A DNA stretch of 64,000 bases from Limisphaera sp049537155 (GCF_049537155.1 NZ_JBMVQZ010000011.1:1-64000), one strand, 5' to 3'; positions 24,748-39,373 are shown, counted from the first letter of the stretch. A program made the numbers and translations. The notes: generated by a model not told the origin, from the sequence alone.

Positions 24748-26613
24748 ATGAAGGGTGAAGGTTTGTTGTGGTGGATTCTGCTGCTGCCGCTGGCGGCGGC
24801 GGGGGGGATCACGTTGACCTCGCTGCGGCAGCCGCGGCGGAGTGCGGCATTGTCCATCGGGGCGGCGGTGGGGAGTTTTCTGCTGACGGTGATCTTCTGG
24901 GGGATCAATGGTTGGACCGCCGGGACGGTGTCGGTGCCGTGGTGGTCGGCCGGTTCGTGGTCGGTGACGTTCGATCTGCGGGTGGATCCGTTGAGTTTGG
25001 TGATGTTGCTGGTGGTGACCGGCGTGGGGAGTCTGATCCACATCTACTCACCCGGGTACATGCGAGGGGACGGCGGTTTTGCGCGGTACTTTGCCTGCCT
25101 GAGCCTGTTCATGTTTTCGATGCTGGGGATCGTGTTGGCGGGGAATTTTCTGCAGATGTTCGTGTTCTGGGAGCTGGTGGGGGTGTCGAGTTACCTGCTG
25201 ATCGGGCATTGGTTCGAACGGCCTTCGGCCGCGGATGCGGCTCGGAAGGCGTTTTTGACGAACCGGCTGGGGGACCTGGGTTTCCTGGCGGGGATTCTGA
25301 TGGTGTACGGTTTGGCCGGGACGATGGATTTCGGCCGGCTGGAGGCGCGTTGGCCGGGGATGGTTTCGGAGCTGGGCACGGTGGCCACGGTGGCTGGTTT
25401 GCTGGTGTTCTGCGGGGTGGTGGGGAAGTCGGCGCAGGTGCCGTTGCATGTCTGGTTGCCGGACGCGATGGAGGGTCCGACGCCGGTCAGCGCGCTGATC
25501 CACGCGGCCACGATGGTGGCGGCCGGGGTGTATCTGTTGTGCCGGGTGTTTTTCCTGTTCACGCCGGACGCGCTGGCGGTGGTGGCCTGGACAGGCGGGC
25601 TGACGGCGTTGGTGGCCGCGCTGATTGCGGTCCAGCAGAACGACATCAAGCGGATTCTGGCCTATTCGACCTTGTCGCAGCTCGGTTACATGGTGATGGG
25701 GGTGGGGTTGCAGGCGCCGGCTGCGGGGATGTTCCATCTGGTTACGCATGCGTTTTTCAAGGCGCTGTTGTTTCTGGGGGCGGGTTCGGTGATTGTGGCG
25801 CTGCACCACGAGCAGGACATCTGGCGGATGGGCGGGTTGCGCCGCCGCCTGCCGGTGACGTTTTGGACGTTCGTTGTGGGGACGCTGGCGCTGGCGGGGG
25901 TCTGGCCGATGAGCGGGTTTTACAGCAAGGACAGCCTGCTGGCGGCCGCCTGGGAGCATGAGTTGCCGTTGTTTGTGTTGAGCGTGGGGGTGGCCGGTCT
26001 GACGAGCTTTTACATGTTCCGGCTGGTGTGCGTGGCCTTTGGCGGTGAGGCGCGGACCGAGGCGGCCGGGCATGCGACGGAGCCGGGTCAGGCGATGTTG
26101 TGGCCTCTGCGGATCCTGGCGGTGCTGAGCATCGTGGGCGGTGTGACGGGGATCCAGTCGGTGTTGCAGGGCGTGCTGCCCGGGTTGGAGGGGGCCGGTT
26201 CCGGGACGTGGTGGGACCGCCTGTGGGAACCGTTTCGTCATGCGCCCGTGCCGGCGCTGGGGGGGCTGTTGGCGATGGCGGCAGGGGCGGTGCTGGCGTG
26301 GAAATGGTATGCGGGGGCGTCGGAGGATCCGGTGGCGGAACGGTGGCCGCGGCTGGCGCGCTGGTTGCGGCACCGGCTGTACTTCGATGAGTTGTACGAG
26401 GCAACGGTGATCGGGCTGCATGAGGCCTGGGCGATGTTTCTGGCCGGTGTGGAACGGTGGGTGTTGCAAGGGTTTTGTGTGGGTTTGCTGCGGGGCAGCG
26501 CGGATGTGCTGGGTCAGACCCTGCGGCTGATGCAGTCGGGAAGTCTGCAGACCTACGCGCTGGTTTTCGCGGCTGGGCTGGCCGTGGTGTTGTGGTGGTG
26601 GTTGGGCGGATGA
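24748..26613 (+). CDS. nuoL: NADH-quinone oxidoreductase subunit L
   Basis: 621 residues. Antiporter-like proton-pumping subunit at the far end of the membrane arm, with the long lateral C-terminal helix. Core signs: VFWELVGVSSYLLIGHW, GKSAQVPLHVWLPDAMEGPTPVSALIHAATMV (key Lys and His included), and FYSKDSLL. About 16 hydrophobic segments. The length is typical. Confidence 0.96.
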   Translation: MKGEGLLWWILLLPLAAAGGITLTSLRQPRRSAALSIGAAVGSFLLTVIFWGINGWTAGTVSVPWWSAGSWSVTFDLRVDPLSLVMLLVVTGVGSLIHIYSPGYMRGDGGFARYFACLSLFMFSMLGIVLAGNFLQMFVFWELVGVSSYLLIGHWFERPSAADAARKAFLTNRLGDLGFLAGILMVYGLAGTMDFGRLEARWPGMVSELGTVATVAGLLVFCGVVGKSAQVPLHVWLPDAMEGPTPVSALIHAATMVAAGVYLLCRVFFLFTPDALAVVAWTGGLTALVAALIAVQQNDIKRILAYSTLSQLGYMVMGVGLQAPAAGMFHLVTHAFFKALLFLGAGSVIVALHHEQDIWRMGGLRRRLPVTFWTFVVGTLALAGVWPMSGFYSKDSLLAAAWEHELPLFVLSVGVAGLTSFYMFRLVCVAFGGEARTEAAGHATEPGQAMLWPLRILAVLSIVGGVTGIQSVLQGVLPGLEGAGSGTWWDRLWEPFRHAPVPALGGLLAMAAGAVLAWKWYAGASEDPVAERWPRLARWLRHRLYFDELYEATVIGLHEAWAMFLAGVERWVLQGFCVGLLRGSADVLGQTLRLMQSGSLQTYALVFAAGLAVVLWWWLGG

Positions 26614-26650
26614 AGAGGTTCGGTTGTCGCAGGAGAGTGGAGGGACGGCG

Positions 26651-28177
26651 ATGACGATGCTGGGTTGGCTGGTGGGGATTCCGTTGCTGGCGGCGCTGGC
26701 GGTGTTGCTGGTGCCGCGCACGGCCGGGCGGACGCCGCGGGTGATCGCCCTGGTGGCCACGGGTCTGACGGCGTTGGTGGCGGTGGGTGTGTTTCTGCGT
26801 TTTGCCGGGGCGCCGGCCGATGCGGACGGGTACCGCATGGTGACGGAGGTTCCGGGATGGGGCGCGCCGTCGTTGGGGATCAAGTGCCGGCTGGGCGTGG
26901 ACGGGCTGAATGTGGGTTTGCTGTTGATGGGTGCGGTGGTGGGTTGGGCGGCGGCGGTTTGTTCGCGGGAGATCCGGCACCGGACCAAGGAGTTTTATTT
27001 CCTGCTGTTGCTGATGACGGGCGGGATTCTGGGCGCGTTCGCCTCGCTGGACCTGTTTTACTTCTATTTCTTTCACGAGTTGGCGCTGGTGCCGACGTTT
27101 TTGATGATCGGGATCTGGGGCCGTGGGGAGGGTCGGGGCCCGGCGGCGTTTCAGATGACGTTGTTTTTGACGGCGGGCGCGTTGCTGGTGTTGATCGGTC
27201 TGGTGGCGTTGTATCTGCAGCTTCCGGCGGGTGAACGGACGTTCGACATTCCCACTCTGACGCGGTATTTCCGCGATCATCCGCCGGCCGCGGGCGTGCA
27301 GGGCTGGATCTATCCGTTGTTGTTGTTCGGGTTCGGGATTCTGGTTTCGCTGTGGCCGTTTCACGTGTGGGCGCCGGCCGGCTACGCCGCGGCGCCGAGC
27401 GCCACGGCGATGCTGCATGCGGGTGTGCTGAAGAAGTTCGGGCTGTACGGTCTGCTGCGGGTGGCGCAGCCGTGTTTGCCCGAGGCTGCGGCGGAGTGGA
27501 TGCCGGTGGTGGCGACGCTGGCGTTGGGTAACGTGCTGTATGCGGGCTGGGTGGCGATGCGGCAGACGGATCTGGGCCGGCTGCTGGGTTACGCGAGTGT
27601 GGCGCACATGGGTTTTGTGTTTCTGGGGTTGGCGGCCTGGAACGAGGTGGGTGTGACCGGTGCGGTGGTGGTGATGGTGGCGCACGGGTTTCTGGCAGCG
27701 TTGTCGTTCGGACTGGCCGGGCACCTGTATGAACAGACGGGGGACTGGTCCCTGCGGCAGATGAGTGGCCTGGGCCGTGCGATGCCGTTCTGGGGGGCGG
27801 CGATGACCATGGCCGCGCTGGCCGGCTGTGGTTTGCCGGGTTTTGCGAATTTCATTGGTGAGGTGACCGTGTTTTTCGGGCTTTGGGAGGTGCCGGCCTT
27901 GCGCGGGGTGACGGTGGCGGCCCTGTTCGGTGCGCTGGTGGTGGGCGCGGTGTACATGTTGCGGGCGGTGCGGCGGCTGGTTCACGGGCCGGCGGCGGAG
28001 GGTGTGCAAGCTGCGGATGTGACGGGCTTGTCCGCGCGTCTTCCTTATGCGGTGCTGTTGGCTGTGTTGTTGTTCTTCGGTTGGTTCCCGGGCGTGTTGG
28101 TGGAGAAGGTGGATGCCGCTGTGGCCGGTCTGATGCCGCGGGTGCAGGCGGGTGTTCTGGCGACGCGCAGCCCTTGA
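26651..28177 (+). CDS. nuoM: NADH-quinone oxidoreductase subunit M
   Basis: 508 residues with about 14 helices. Antiporter-like proton-pumping subunit. Conserved parts: FYFFHELALVPTFLMIGIWG, LWPFHVWAPAGYAAAPSATAMLHAGVLKKFGLYG (read in blocks) and FANFIGE. The start is ATG 26651; a second ATG lies six bases in. It is the last nuo gene here; no nuoN follows. Confidence 0.96.
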   Translation: MTMLGWLVGIPLLAALAVLLVPRTAGRTPRVIALVATGLTALVAVGVFLRFAGAPADADGYRMVTEVPGWGAPSLGIKCRLGVDGLNVGLLLMGAVVGWAAAVCSREIRHRTKEFYFLLLLMTGGILGAFASLDLFYFYFFHELALVPTFLMIGIWGRGEGRGPAAFQMTLFLTAGALLVLIGLVALYLQLPAGERTFDIPTLTRYFRDHPPAAGVQGWIYPLLLFGFGILVSLWPFHVWAPAGYAAAPSATAMLHAGVLKKFGLYGLLRVAQPCLPEAAAEWMPVVATLALGNVLYAGWVAMRQTDLGRLLGYASVAHMGFVFLGLAAWNEVGVTGAVVVMVAHGFLAALSFGLAGHLYEQTGDWSLRQMSGLGRAMPFWGAAMTMAALAGCGLPGFANFIGEVTVFFGLWEVPALRGVTVAALFGALVVGAVYMLRAVRRLVHGPAAEGVQAADVTGLSARLPYAVLLAVLLFFGWFPGVLVEKVDAAVAGLMPRVQAGVLATRSP

Positions 28178-28454
28178 GAGACTCTGCGCCTGGCTGGCCG
28201 GGCCGGGAGCCTGGCCCTGGCGCCGGTTTCTGCCGGTGTGGTTTTGTTGTCCATCCCGGGCGGGGCCCGGGGCTGGAACGACCGGCCGGCAAGGGGTCAC
28301 GTGCCCGGCGTATCGGTGCGACGTGAGTGTGGAGGGGCCTGCTGCGGGCGTTGTCCGGGTGTCGGTAGGTCGTGCCGGGAGGGGTTGTCCCGGGGGCTGG
28401 CGGGGTGGAAGCCGGTGTGTGGCGGATGTGTGTGGGGCTGAGCGGGGTCGGAGC
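28178..28454. other. gap after nuoM
   Basis: 277 bases between the convergent nuoM and prfA. nuoN would be expected here in many operons, but no hydrophobic antiporter-like frame exists on either strand. Confidence 0.5.
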
Positions 28455-29546
28455 TCAGGCTGGCTGGGTACGGATCCACTCTTGCAGCCGCCGGGCGAGG
28501 TCGTGGGCGATGAGCGGCTCGATGAGGGGGTCGAGCTCGCCGTCGAGCACGGCGCCGAGGTTGTAGAGGGTCAGTTCGATGCGGTGATCGGTGACGCGGT
28601 TTTGGGGGAAGTTGTAGGTGCGGATTCGTTCGTTGCGTTCGCCGGTGCCGACCTGGGCGCGGCGTTGGGCGGCGTATTTGGCGTTTTCCTCGGCGCGTTT
28701 GGCTTCGAGGAGGCGGGCGCGGAGGACGCGCAGGGCCTTGGCCTTGTTTTTTTGTTGGGAGCGTTCGTCGGCGCAGCGGACGATCATGCCGGTGGGTTTG
28801 TGGAGGATTTGGACGGCGGAGTCGGTGGTGTTGACACCCTGGCCGCCCGGTCCGGAGGCGCGGCTGACGGTGATCTCGAGTTCGTCGGGTTTGATTTCGA
28901 CGTCCACCTCCTCGGCCTCGGGAAGGACGGCCACCGTGCAGGTGCTGGTGTGGATGCGGCCCTGGGCCTCGGTGACGGGGACGCGTTGGACGCGGTGGAC
29001 GCCGCTTTCGTATTTGAGGCGTTGGTAGACGTCCGGGCCGCTGATGAGGAAGATGACCTCCTTGAAACCGCCGAGGTCGGAGGGACTGGCGTCGATGGTT
29101 TCGGTTTTCCATCCCCGGGCTTCGGCGTAGCGGTTGTACATGCGAAAGAGGTCCGCGGCGAAGAGGGCGGCTTCCTGTCCGCCGGCACCGGCGCGGATTT
29201 CCATGACGATGTTGCGGTGGTCGGCGGGATCGGGTGGAAGCAGGCCGCGCTGGAGTTCACGGGTGAGCCGGTCGAGTTCGACCTCGCCGCGGGTGATTTC
29301 TTCGCGGATGAGCCCGGCGAGTTCGGAGTGCGCCGGTTCGGCGGCCAGCAGTTCGCGGTTTCGGGCGAGTTCCTGTTCGGTGCGGAGGTAGGCGTCTCCG
29401 ATGGATACGAGCTCCTTGAGGCGGGCGTATTCGCGGCCGAGTTCCTGGAGGCGGGCAGGTTGAGCGGCCACGGCGGGGTTGCCCAGCGCGGTTTCGACCT
29501 CGGCCAGGCGCTGGCGGAACCTTTCGATGTAGGGTTTCATGTCCAT
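28455..29546 (-). CDS. prfA: peptide chain release factor 1
   Basis: 363 residues. Ends translation at UAA and UAG. The codon-reading tripeptide is PVT (190-192, in RVPVTEAQGR), which marks RF1 rather than RF2, and the catalytic GGQ is at 234-236. The N-terminal coiled domain and C-terminal tail are complete. It is transcribed after rpmE, about 140 bases downstream of it, a common bacterial pairing. Confidence 0.96.
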   Translation of the reverse strand: MDMKPYIERFRQRLAEVETALGNPAVAAQPARLQELGREYARLKELVSIGDAYLRTEQELARNRELLAAEPAHSELAGLIREEITRGEVELDRLTRELQRGLLPPDPADHRNIVMEIRAGAGGQEAALFAADLFRMYNRYAEARGWKTETIDASPSDLGGFKEVIFLISGPDVYQRLKYESGVHRVQRVPVTEAQGRIHTSTCTVAVLPEAEEVDVEIKPDELEITVSRASGPGGQGVNTTDSAVQILHKPTGMIVRCADERSQQKNKAKALRVLRARLLEAKRAEENAKYAAQRRAQVGTGERNERIRTYNFPQNRVTDHRIELTLYNLGAVLDGELDPLIEPLIAHDLARRLQEWIRTQPA

Positions 29547-29690
29547 GGCGGAGCGGCGTGCTTTACGGAGCCGGCAACGGCGCGTGCAGGGGGCGGGCCG
29601 GCCGGGCGGGGGAACCGCACCGGTTGAAAAGCAAACCGCCCGCGGGTGCGGTGGTCCGCACGGCGACGGGCGGTTGCACGAAGTGACCGT

Positions 29691-29936
29691 CTAGCGCTTC
29701 TTTTTCTTCTTTGCGGCAAGGGCCGCCTGCAGGGCCGCGGTCTTGGCCTGGCGCTGCTGGAATTTGTCCACGCGGCCGGCTGTGTCGACCAGTTTTTGCT
29801 GGCCGGTGTAGAAGGGATGGCAGGCATTGCAGATGCCCACGATGATCACCGGCTTGGTGGAACGCGTTTTGATCACGTTGCCGCAGGCGCAACGGATTTC
29901 CGCATCCACGTATTTCGGATGAATGTCCGCTTTCAT
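29691..29936 (-). CDS. rpmE: 50S ribosomal protein L31
   Basis: 81 residues. It starts MKADIHPKYVDAEIRCACGN and has the zinc-binding type pattern: CAC near residue 16 and CNACHPFYTGQQK later. The end is a Lys-rich tail (KKKKKR). It probably shares a transcript with prfA, which lies downstream on the same strand. Confidence 0.95.
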   Translation of the reverse strand: MKADIHPKYVDAEIRCACGNVIKTRSTKPVIIVGICNACHPFYTGQQKLVDTAGRVDKFQQRQAKTAALQAALAAKKKKKR

Positions 29937-30125
29937 ATTCCCAAGGCGGATCAGGCTATCAGGGTTGGCCGGTGTGACAAGGAGGAAAGTCAGGCCGGTG
30001 GACGGGTGTGCGCCTTCGGGGGCCGGGGAGAAAGGGCGGGGAGGGATCGCCGTTGACGGGCCGGTGGTGCCGGAGGCAAGGCCGCGCCTGGGTGGGCGCG
30101 GGCGACCGGGCGCGGAAAAGTGAGA

Positions 30126-30203
30126 TGGTCGGGGCGGCGAGATTTGAACTCGCGACCTCTTGCACCCCAAGCAAGCGCGCTAGCCAGGCTACGCTACGCC
30201 CCG
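30126..30203 (-). tRNA. tRNA-Pro (anticodon GGG)
   Basis: 78 bases with encoded CCA. Acceptor stem CGGGGCG/CGCCCCG, D-arm with GCCTGGCTAGCGC, anticodon stem CTTGC/GCAAG around TTGGGGT (GGG), T-arm GGTCGCGAGTTCAAATCTCG variant. It lies about 190 bases upstream of rpmE on the same strand. Confidence 0.95.
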
Positions 30204-30846
30204 ACCATGGTTGGGCCCGGCGCGGTCGGCACCGAGCAGGGAGACTGTACCACTGATCCGGCGCCCGACTCAACTGAATTTGCGGGCAGTAAAACGGGGT
30301 GCGGCGGGCGGGATGCGGATGGACGGGCCGGGGTGGGTGCCAGGCCGGCCGGGTAGGGTGGCGGGGCGTTTTGACAAACTGCAGGGAGCGGCCTATGGGT
30401 GGCGGTGTGAGTGACCCGTTGTTTCCGTCAGGGCCGTGGACGGGGTTTTACAACTATCGGCCGGGCGACCGGCATCGGATGGATCTGGAGCTGACGTTTC
30501 GCGACGGCCGGATCGAGGGAACGGGCGTGGACGATGTGGGCCGGTTTGTGATCCGGGGGCGGTACGATCGGGACGCACTGGAGTGTTGGTGGACGAAGAC
30601 GTACGTGGGCGGGCACGATGTGTTTTACCGCGGGTTTCGCGAGGGGCGCGGGATTTGGGGGACGTGGGAGATCACGGCTCTGGACCGGGGCGGGTTCCAC
30701 ATCTGGCCGCGGGAGGAGGGCGAGGCGCATGTGCGGGAGGAGGAGACCGCGCGGGCGTTGCCGGGTGGTGACGAGGTACGGATCCTGTTGCCCGGTGCGG
30801 GGGATCCGGGGCAGGGGCTGCAAGGGGCAGGCGGTCCGGATCGTGG

Positions 30847-33213
<2,367 letters not shown>

Positions 33214-33437
33214 CGGTCCCACGCGAATGGCCTTTACGATGGCGATTGGGCGCCGGCGTTACAAGTCCGCCTTCCGACCGGCGCACGGGTTGGGCGGGGG
33301 AACGGGGAACGCCCGCGCGCGGAGCGGCGGGCCGTTTTGCCCAGGCGAGGAAACGGGCTAGGTTTGCGCCACGGCCCCGGCGGGGTGCACCACGCCGGGG
33401 CGGGTGTTCGAGTCACGGTCAAGGCGGGAAGAAGGGA

Positions 33438-35552
<2,115 letters not shown>

Positions 35553-35635
35553 GGTTCGGGGGGCTCCGGGGCGGCTCCGGCGGTGAACTGCGGTGCCCTT
35601 GGTGCGTGGCGCGGGCGATGGTGGCGGGGCCGGGA

Positions 35636-36721
35636 TCAGGTGCGGCCCGTGCCGACCTCGCGTTTGGCGAGGATGGCCTCGACGATGCGCTGGGCCAGCT
35701 CGGGTTTCTCGGCCAGGACGCGTTGGGCGGCATCGCGTCCCTGGCCGATGAGTTCGCCGGCGAACTGGAGCCAGGAACCCTTCTTTTCGATGACGCCGCT
35801 TTCGAGGCCGGCGTCGAGGATGCTGCCTTCGCGGTTGATCCCCTGGTTGAAGAGGATGTCGAACTCGGCTTCTGCGAAGGGCGGGGCGAGCTTGTTTTTG
35901 ACGACCTTGGCGCGGACGCGGCTGCCGATGGCGTTGCCGGAGGCGTCCTTGATGGTGTCCTTGCGGCGGATGTCGATGCGGACGCTGGCGTAAAACTTGA
36001 GGGCTTTGCCGCCGGGGGTGGTCTCGGGGTTGCCGAAGAGCACGCCGACCTTTTCGCGGATCTGGTTGGTGAAGATGCAGGCGGTCTTGGCCTTGGCCAG
36101 GACGGCGGTGAGTTTGCGGAGGGCCTGGCTCATCAGGCGGGCCTGCATGCCCATGGTGGCCATGCCCATCTCGCCCTCGAGTTCGGCCTTGGGCACCAGG
36201 GCGGCGACGGAGTCCACCACAATGACGTCGAGGGCGTTGGATCGGGCGAGCGTTTCACAGATGGTGAGGGCTTCCTCACCGCTGTCGGGTTGGGACACCA
36301 GGAGGTCGTCGAGGTTGACGCCGAGTTTTTTGGCGTAGGCGGGGTCGAGGGCGTGTTCGGCGTCGATGAAGGCCGCCAGGCCGCCGGCCTTCTGGGCGTT
36401 GGCGATGACGTGGAGCATGAGCGTGGTTTTGCCGGAGGATTCCGGGCCGTAGATTTCGACAATGCGACCGCGGGGTATGCCGCCCACGCCGAGTGCCAGG
36501 TCGAGTCCGAGTGCGCCCGTGGGGATGACCTCGATTTTGACGCGGGCCTGCTCGTCGCCCAGGCGCATGATGCTGCCCTCGCCGAAGGTTTTGGTGATGG
36601 TGGCGATGGCGGCGTCCAGATCGCGTTGGCGGGCCGGGTTCAGTCGGGGGGTGTCCGCCGTTGTCTTGGTCTCGCTGGCGGCCTTGTCGGCCTGTGCTCG
36701 TTCATTGGTTTTGGGTGGCAT
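35636..36721 (-). CDS. recA: recombinase RecA
   Basis: 361 residues. Forms filaments on single-stranded DNA for homologous recombination and triggers LexA cleavage. Walker A GPESSGKTT is at 92-100, Walker B DVIVVDSVAAL, and MAVR-like loops include QALRKLTAVLAKAKT and FTNQIREK. The N-terminus carries about 30 extra polar residues before the conserved RQRDLDAAIA. Single gene on the minus strand. Confidence 0.97.
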   Translation of the reverse strand: MPPKTNERAQADKAASETKTTADTPRLNPARQRDLDAAIATITKTFGEGSIMRLGDEQARVKIEVIPTGALGLDLALGVGGIPRGRIVEIYGPESSGKTTLMLHVIANAQKAGGLAAFIDAEHALDPAYAKKLGVNLDDLLVSQPDSGEEALTICETLARSNALDVIVVDSVAALVPKAELEGEMGMATMGMQARLMSQALRKLTAVLAKAKTACIFTNQIREKVGVLFGNPETTPGGKALKFYASVRIDIRRKDTIKDASGNAIGSRVRAKVVKNKLAPPFAEAEFDILFNQGINREGSILDAGLESGVIEKKGSWLQFAGELIGQGRDAAQRVLAEKPELAQRIVEAILAKREVGTGRT

Positions 36722-36879
36722 GGCTTACAGTTTGCTGCATGAGCGGGCCCGGCCCCGGAGGGGGCTTTTCGGGTTTCGTTCCGGCCGGCAGCGTATCGCG
36801 GGCGCGGGCGGCCGTCAAATCCGGTGGCAGGTGGGCCCAGGTGGGGGTGACGGTGTTCGGCTCGGGCGGGGGCGAGGAT

Positions 36880-38223
36880 TCAGCCACCCCAAGGGCCGGG
36901 CATGCGGCCGCCCATGCGGGCCATGAGCTTTTGGAACCGGCCCATTTTTTTCATCATCTGCTGGATCTGGTTGAATTTTTTGAGGAGGTCATTGACGTCG
37001 CGGACGGTGACACCGCTGCCGCGTGCGATGCGGAAGCGGCGGCTGGCGTTGAGGATGTGGGGTTGCCGGCGTTCCTGCGGGGTCATGGCGCAGAGGATGG
37101 CCTCCATGCGACGCAGTTCCTTTTCCTGTTTGGCCAGGTCCACCTGCTGGAGGGCTTCGTCGCCGCCGGGCAGAAGTTTCATCAGGTTCTCGATCGGCCC
37201 CAGCCTGCGCATCTGGCGGAGTTGTTCGAGAAAATCCTCGAGGGTGAACTGGCCCTTGCGGAGTTTTTCCTCGAACCGTTTGGCTTCTTCGAGGCTGACG
37301 GCTTGGGCGGTCTTTTCGACCAGGCTGACGATGTCGCCCATGCCGAGGATCCGGGAGGCCATGCGATCGGGGTGAAAGGGTTCCAAGTCGTCCAGTTTTT
37401 CGCCGGTGCCGACGAATTTGATGGGTTTGCCGACGACGGCCCGGAAGCTGAGGGCGGCGCCGCCCCGGGCGTCGCCGTCCAGTTTGGTGAGGATGGCGCC
37501 CGTGATTTGCAGGGCCTGGTCGAAGTGAGTGGCGACGTTGACGGCCTCCTGGCCGGTGGCGGCATCGAGGACGAGGAGGATCTCGCGGGGTTTGACCAGG
37601 TCACGGAGCCGGACGAGTTCCTGGACGAGGGGCTCGTCGATTTGGAGGCGGCCGGCGGTGTCGAAGATCAGCACATTGCGCTGGAGGGATCGGGCCTGGT
37701 CCAGCGCGCCGCGGGCGATGGCCAGGACGTCTTTTTCGCCGCGGGGTGCGTAGGTGGGGATGCCGAGCTGCCGGCCGAGGGTCTCGAGCTGGTCCATGGC
37801 GGCGGGGCGGTAGACGTCCGCGGCCACCAGCAGGGGTTGCCGCCCTTGCTTGTGGAGGAGCCGGGCCAGTTTGCCGCTGGTGGTGGTTTTGCCGGAGCCG
37901 TGGAGGCCGACCATGAGGATGGCGGTGGGGTGGCCGCTGAGGTCCAAGCCGGCATGTGTCTCACCGAGGAGGGCGACCAGCTCGTCGTGGATGATTTTGA
38001 TGACCTGCTGGCCGGGTTGGATGCTTTGGATGACTTCCTGGCCGAGGGCCTTGGTTTTGACGCGCTCGAGGAAGTCGCGTGCGACCTTGTAGTGGACGTC
38101 GGCGTCGAGCAGGGCAATGCGCACTTCGCGGAGGGCGTCGGCCATGTTGGCCTCGGTGAGCTTGCCCATGCCGCGAAGGTGGCGGAAGGCGTTCTGCAGT
38201 TTGCTGGTCAGCGATTCGAACAT
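36880..38223 (-). CDS. ffh: signal recognition particle protein Ffh
   Basis: 447 residues. GTPase that takes ribosomes making membrane proteins to FtsY. Order: N domain, G domain with GLHGSGKTTT (106-115), DTAGRLQ and TKLDGDARGG, then the Met-rich M domain ending in QMMKKMGRFQKLMARMGG. The start is the ATG of MFESLTSKLQ. I looked nearby for the 4.5S RNA partner and did not find it. Confidence 0.97.
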   Translation of the reverse strand: MFESLTSKLQNAFRHLRGMGKLTEANMADALREVRIALLDADVHYKVARDFLERVKTKALGQEVIQSIQPGQQVIKIIHDELVALLGETHAGLDLSGHPTAILMVGLHGSGKTTTSGKLARLLHKQGRQPLLVAADVYRPAAMDQLETLGRQLGIPTYAPRGEKDVLAIARGALDQARSLQRNVLIFDTAGRLQIDEPLVQELVRLRDLVKPREILLVLDAATGQEAVNVATHFDQALQITGAILTKLDGDARGGAALSFRAVVGKPIKFVGTGEKLDDLEPFHPDRMASRILGMGDIVSLVEKTAQAVSLEEAKRFEEKLRKGQFTLEDFLEQLRQMRRLGPIENLMKLLPGGDEALQQVDLAKQEKELRRMEAILCAMTPQERRQPHILNASRRFRIARGSGVTVRDVNDLLKKFNQIQQMMKKMGRFQKLMARMGGRMPGPWGG

Positions 38224-38389
38224 GCCGGATGGGAGGCTAGCAGGAGGGAGCCTGGCTGGCAAACGGCGGGTGCGGGCGGGTGGCGGAAACGCGCCGGGGT
38301 TTCCGAAGGTACTGGGGCGCAGAAAGTTGCCCGGGAATTGACCCCGTTGACAACCGGCGCTGGCCGTGGCTTACTAAAGGCGCCCGAGT

Positions 38390-38476
38390 GGTGGGATACT
38401 CAAGTGGTCAACGAGGGCAGACTGTAAATCTGCTGGCGTTACGCCTTCACAGGTTCGAATCCTGTTCCCACCACCA
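38390..38476 (+). tRNA. tRNA-Tyr (anticodon GTA)
   Basis: 87 bases with encoded CCA and the long variable arm of class II tRNAs. Acceptor GGTGGGA/TCCCACC, anticodon stem GCAGA/TCTGC around CTGTAAA (GTA), T-arm with GGTTCGAATCC. A run of T residues follows at once, which may help end transcription. Confidence 0.95.
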
Positions 38477-38632
38477 TCTTTTTTTTGTCCTGCTTTCGTC
38501 CTGCCGAAGCGTGGGGAGTGGGTGTTGCGTGGATGGTGGATGAGCTGAATCTGCGGTGGCGGGGCGTGGGGGCCCGGTTTGGGCCGCGTGACGGAGGTTG
38601 CCTTGCGGCGGGATCGTCGGGGGCACGGCAGG

Positions 38633-39373
38633 TTACGAGGGCTTGGCGGTCCGGGAGGCGGTCGAAAAGGTTTTTTCGTCGGGCCAGGGTTCGGTGGTGC
38701 GCTCGTAGAGGACGACCCGGGCCGGCGGGATGTTCCACCATACGACCATGGTCTGCCGGATCCGGAACCCCGGCCAGTGCAGGGAGGGTTCATGGCGGAG
38801 GCGGTAGCGGAATTGGATCCAGCCTTGGCCGGGGGCGAGCAGCCGGTGGATTTCGTGGACGACTTGCCGGCGGTCTTCCGGGGAAAAGGCGCGCAAGGGC
38901 AGGCTGGAAACGATGGCTGCGACCGGGGTGTCCGGGCCGAGGCGCTGCCGGAGCAATTGGCGTAGCTGACGGGCGTCGCCCTGCAGGACGTGAATGCCGG
39001 GAAAGCGTTTCTGGAGGACCTCCACGAGCCGGGGCATGGCTTCGACGGCCACGAGCCGGTCCGGGGACACGCCGCGGGCCAGGAGCGCTTCGGTGACGGC
39101 GCCGGTGCCCGCGCCGAGTTCGAGCACGTAGCCGTTGGGTGGGATGGGGACCCATCGTGCCATGGCTTGGGCGAGGAAACGCGAGCTGGGCGCCACGGCG
39201 CCGATGCGGCGGGGATGGGTGGCGTAGTGCCAGAGAATGAGGGGCGTGTCGGCGAAGGCGCGCAGGAGGCGCCGGAGGTGGGCGGAACGGGGGACGGGGG
39301 CGGGAACGGCCGGACGGTTGACCCGGGAGGCGCGGGGTGGGTGGGGGTGGGCCGTGCGTGCTGCTGGTGCCAT
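38633..39373 (-). CDS. PmtA-like phospholipid/rRNA-type SAM methyltransferase
   Basis: 246 residues. The SAM motif is VLELGAGTGAVTEALLARG. The start LILWHYATHPRRIGAVAPSSRFLAQAM and the later AAIVSSLPLRAF resemble bacterial phospholipid N-methyltransferases (PmtA), which methylate phosphatidylethanolamine, and also KsgA-like enzymes. The Pro/Arg-rich first ~30 residues may not be translated; no better start was found. Substrate uncertain. Confidence 0.8.
   Translation of the reverse strand: MAPAARTAHPHPPRASRVNRPAVPAPVPRSAHLRRLLRAFADTPLILWHYATHPRRIGAVAPSSRFLAQAMARWVPIPPNGYVLELGAGTGAVTEALLARGVSPDRLVAVEAMPRLVEVLQKRFPGIHVLQGDARQLRQLLRQRLGPDTPVAAIVSSLPLRAFSPEDRRQVVHEIHRLLAPGQGWIQFRYRLRHEPSLHWPGFRIRQTMVVWWNIPPARVVLYERTTEPWPDEKTFSTASRTAKPS

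Noticed and set aside
25048..28300. Very long minus-strand frames opposite nuoL and nuoM
   Set aside because: Low-complexity Arg/Gln/His/Pro products without any motif; mirror frames of conserved membrane-protein genes.
28178..28454. Possible nuoN remnant after nuoM
   Set aside because: Read in all frames; no hydrophobic antiporter-like segment or NuoN motif.
38474..38490. Rho-independent terminator after tRNA-Tyr
   Set aside because: There is a T-run but no GC-rich hairpin directly before it apart from the tRNA itself.
36722..38640. 4.5S (SRP) RNA gene near ffh
   Set aside because: Searched for the conserved GGAAGCAGC-type core on both strands around ffh and did not see it.
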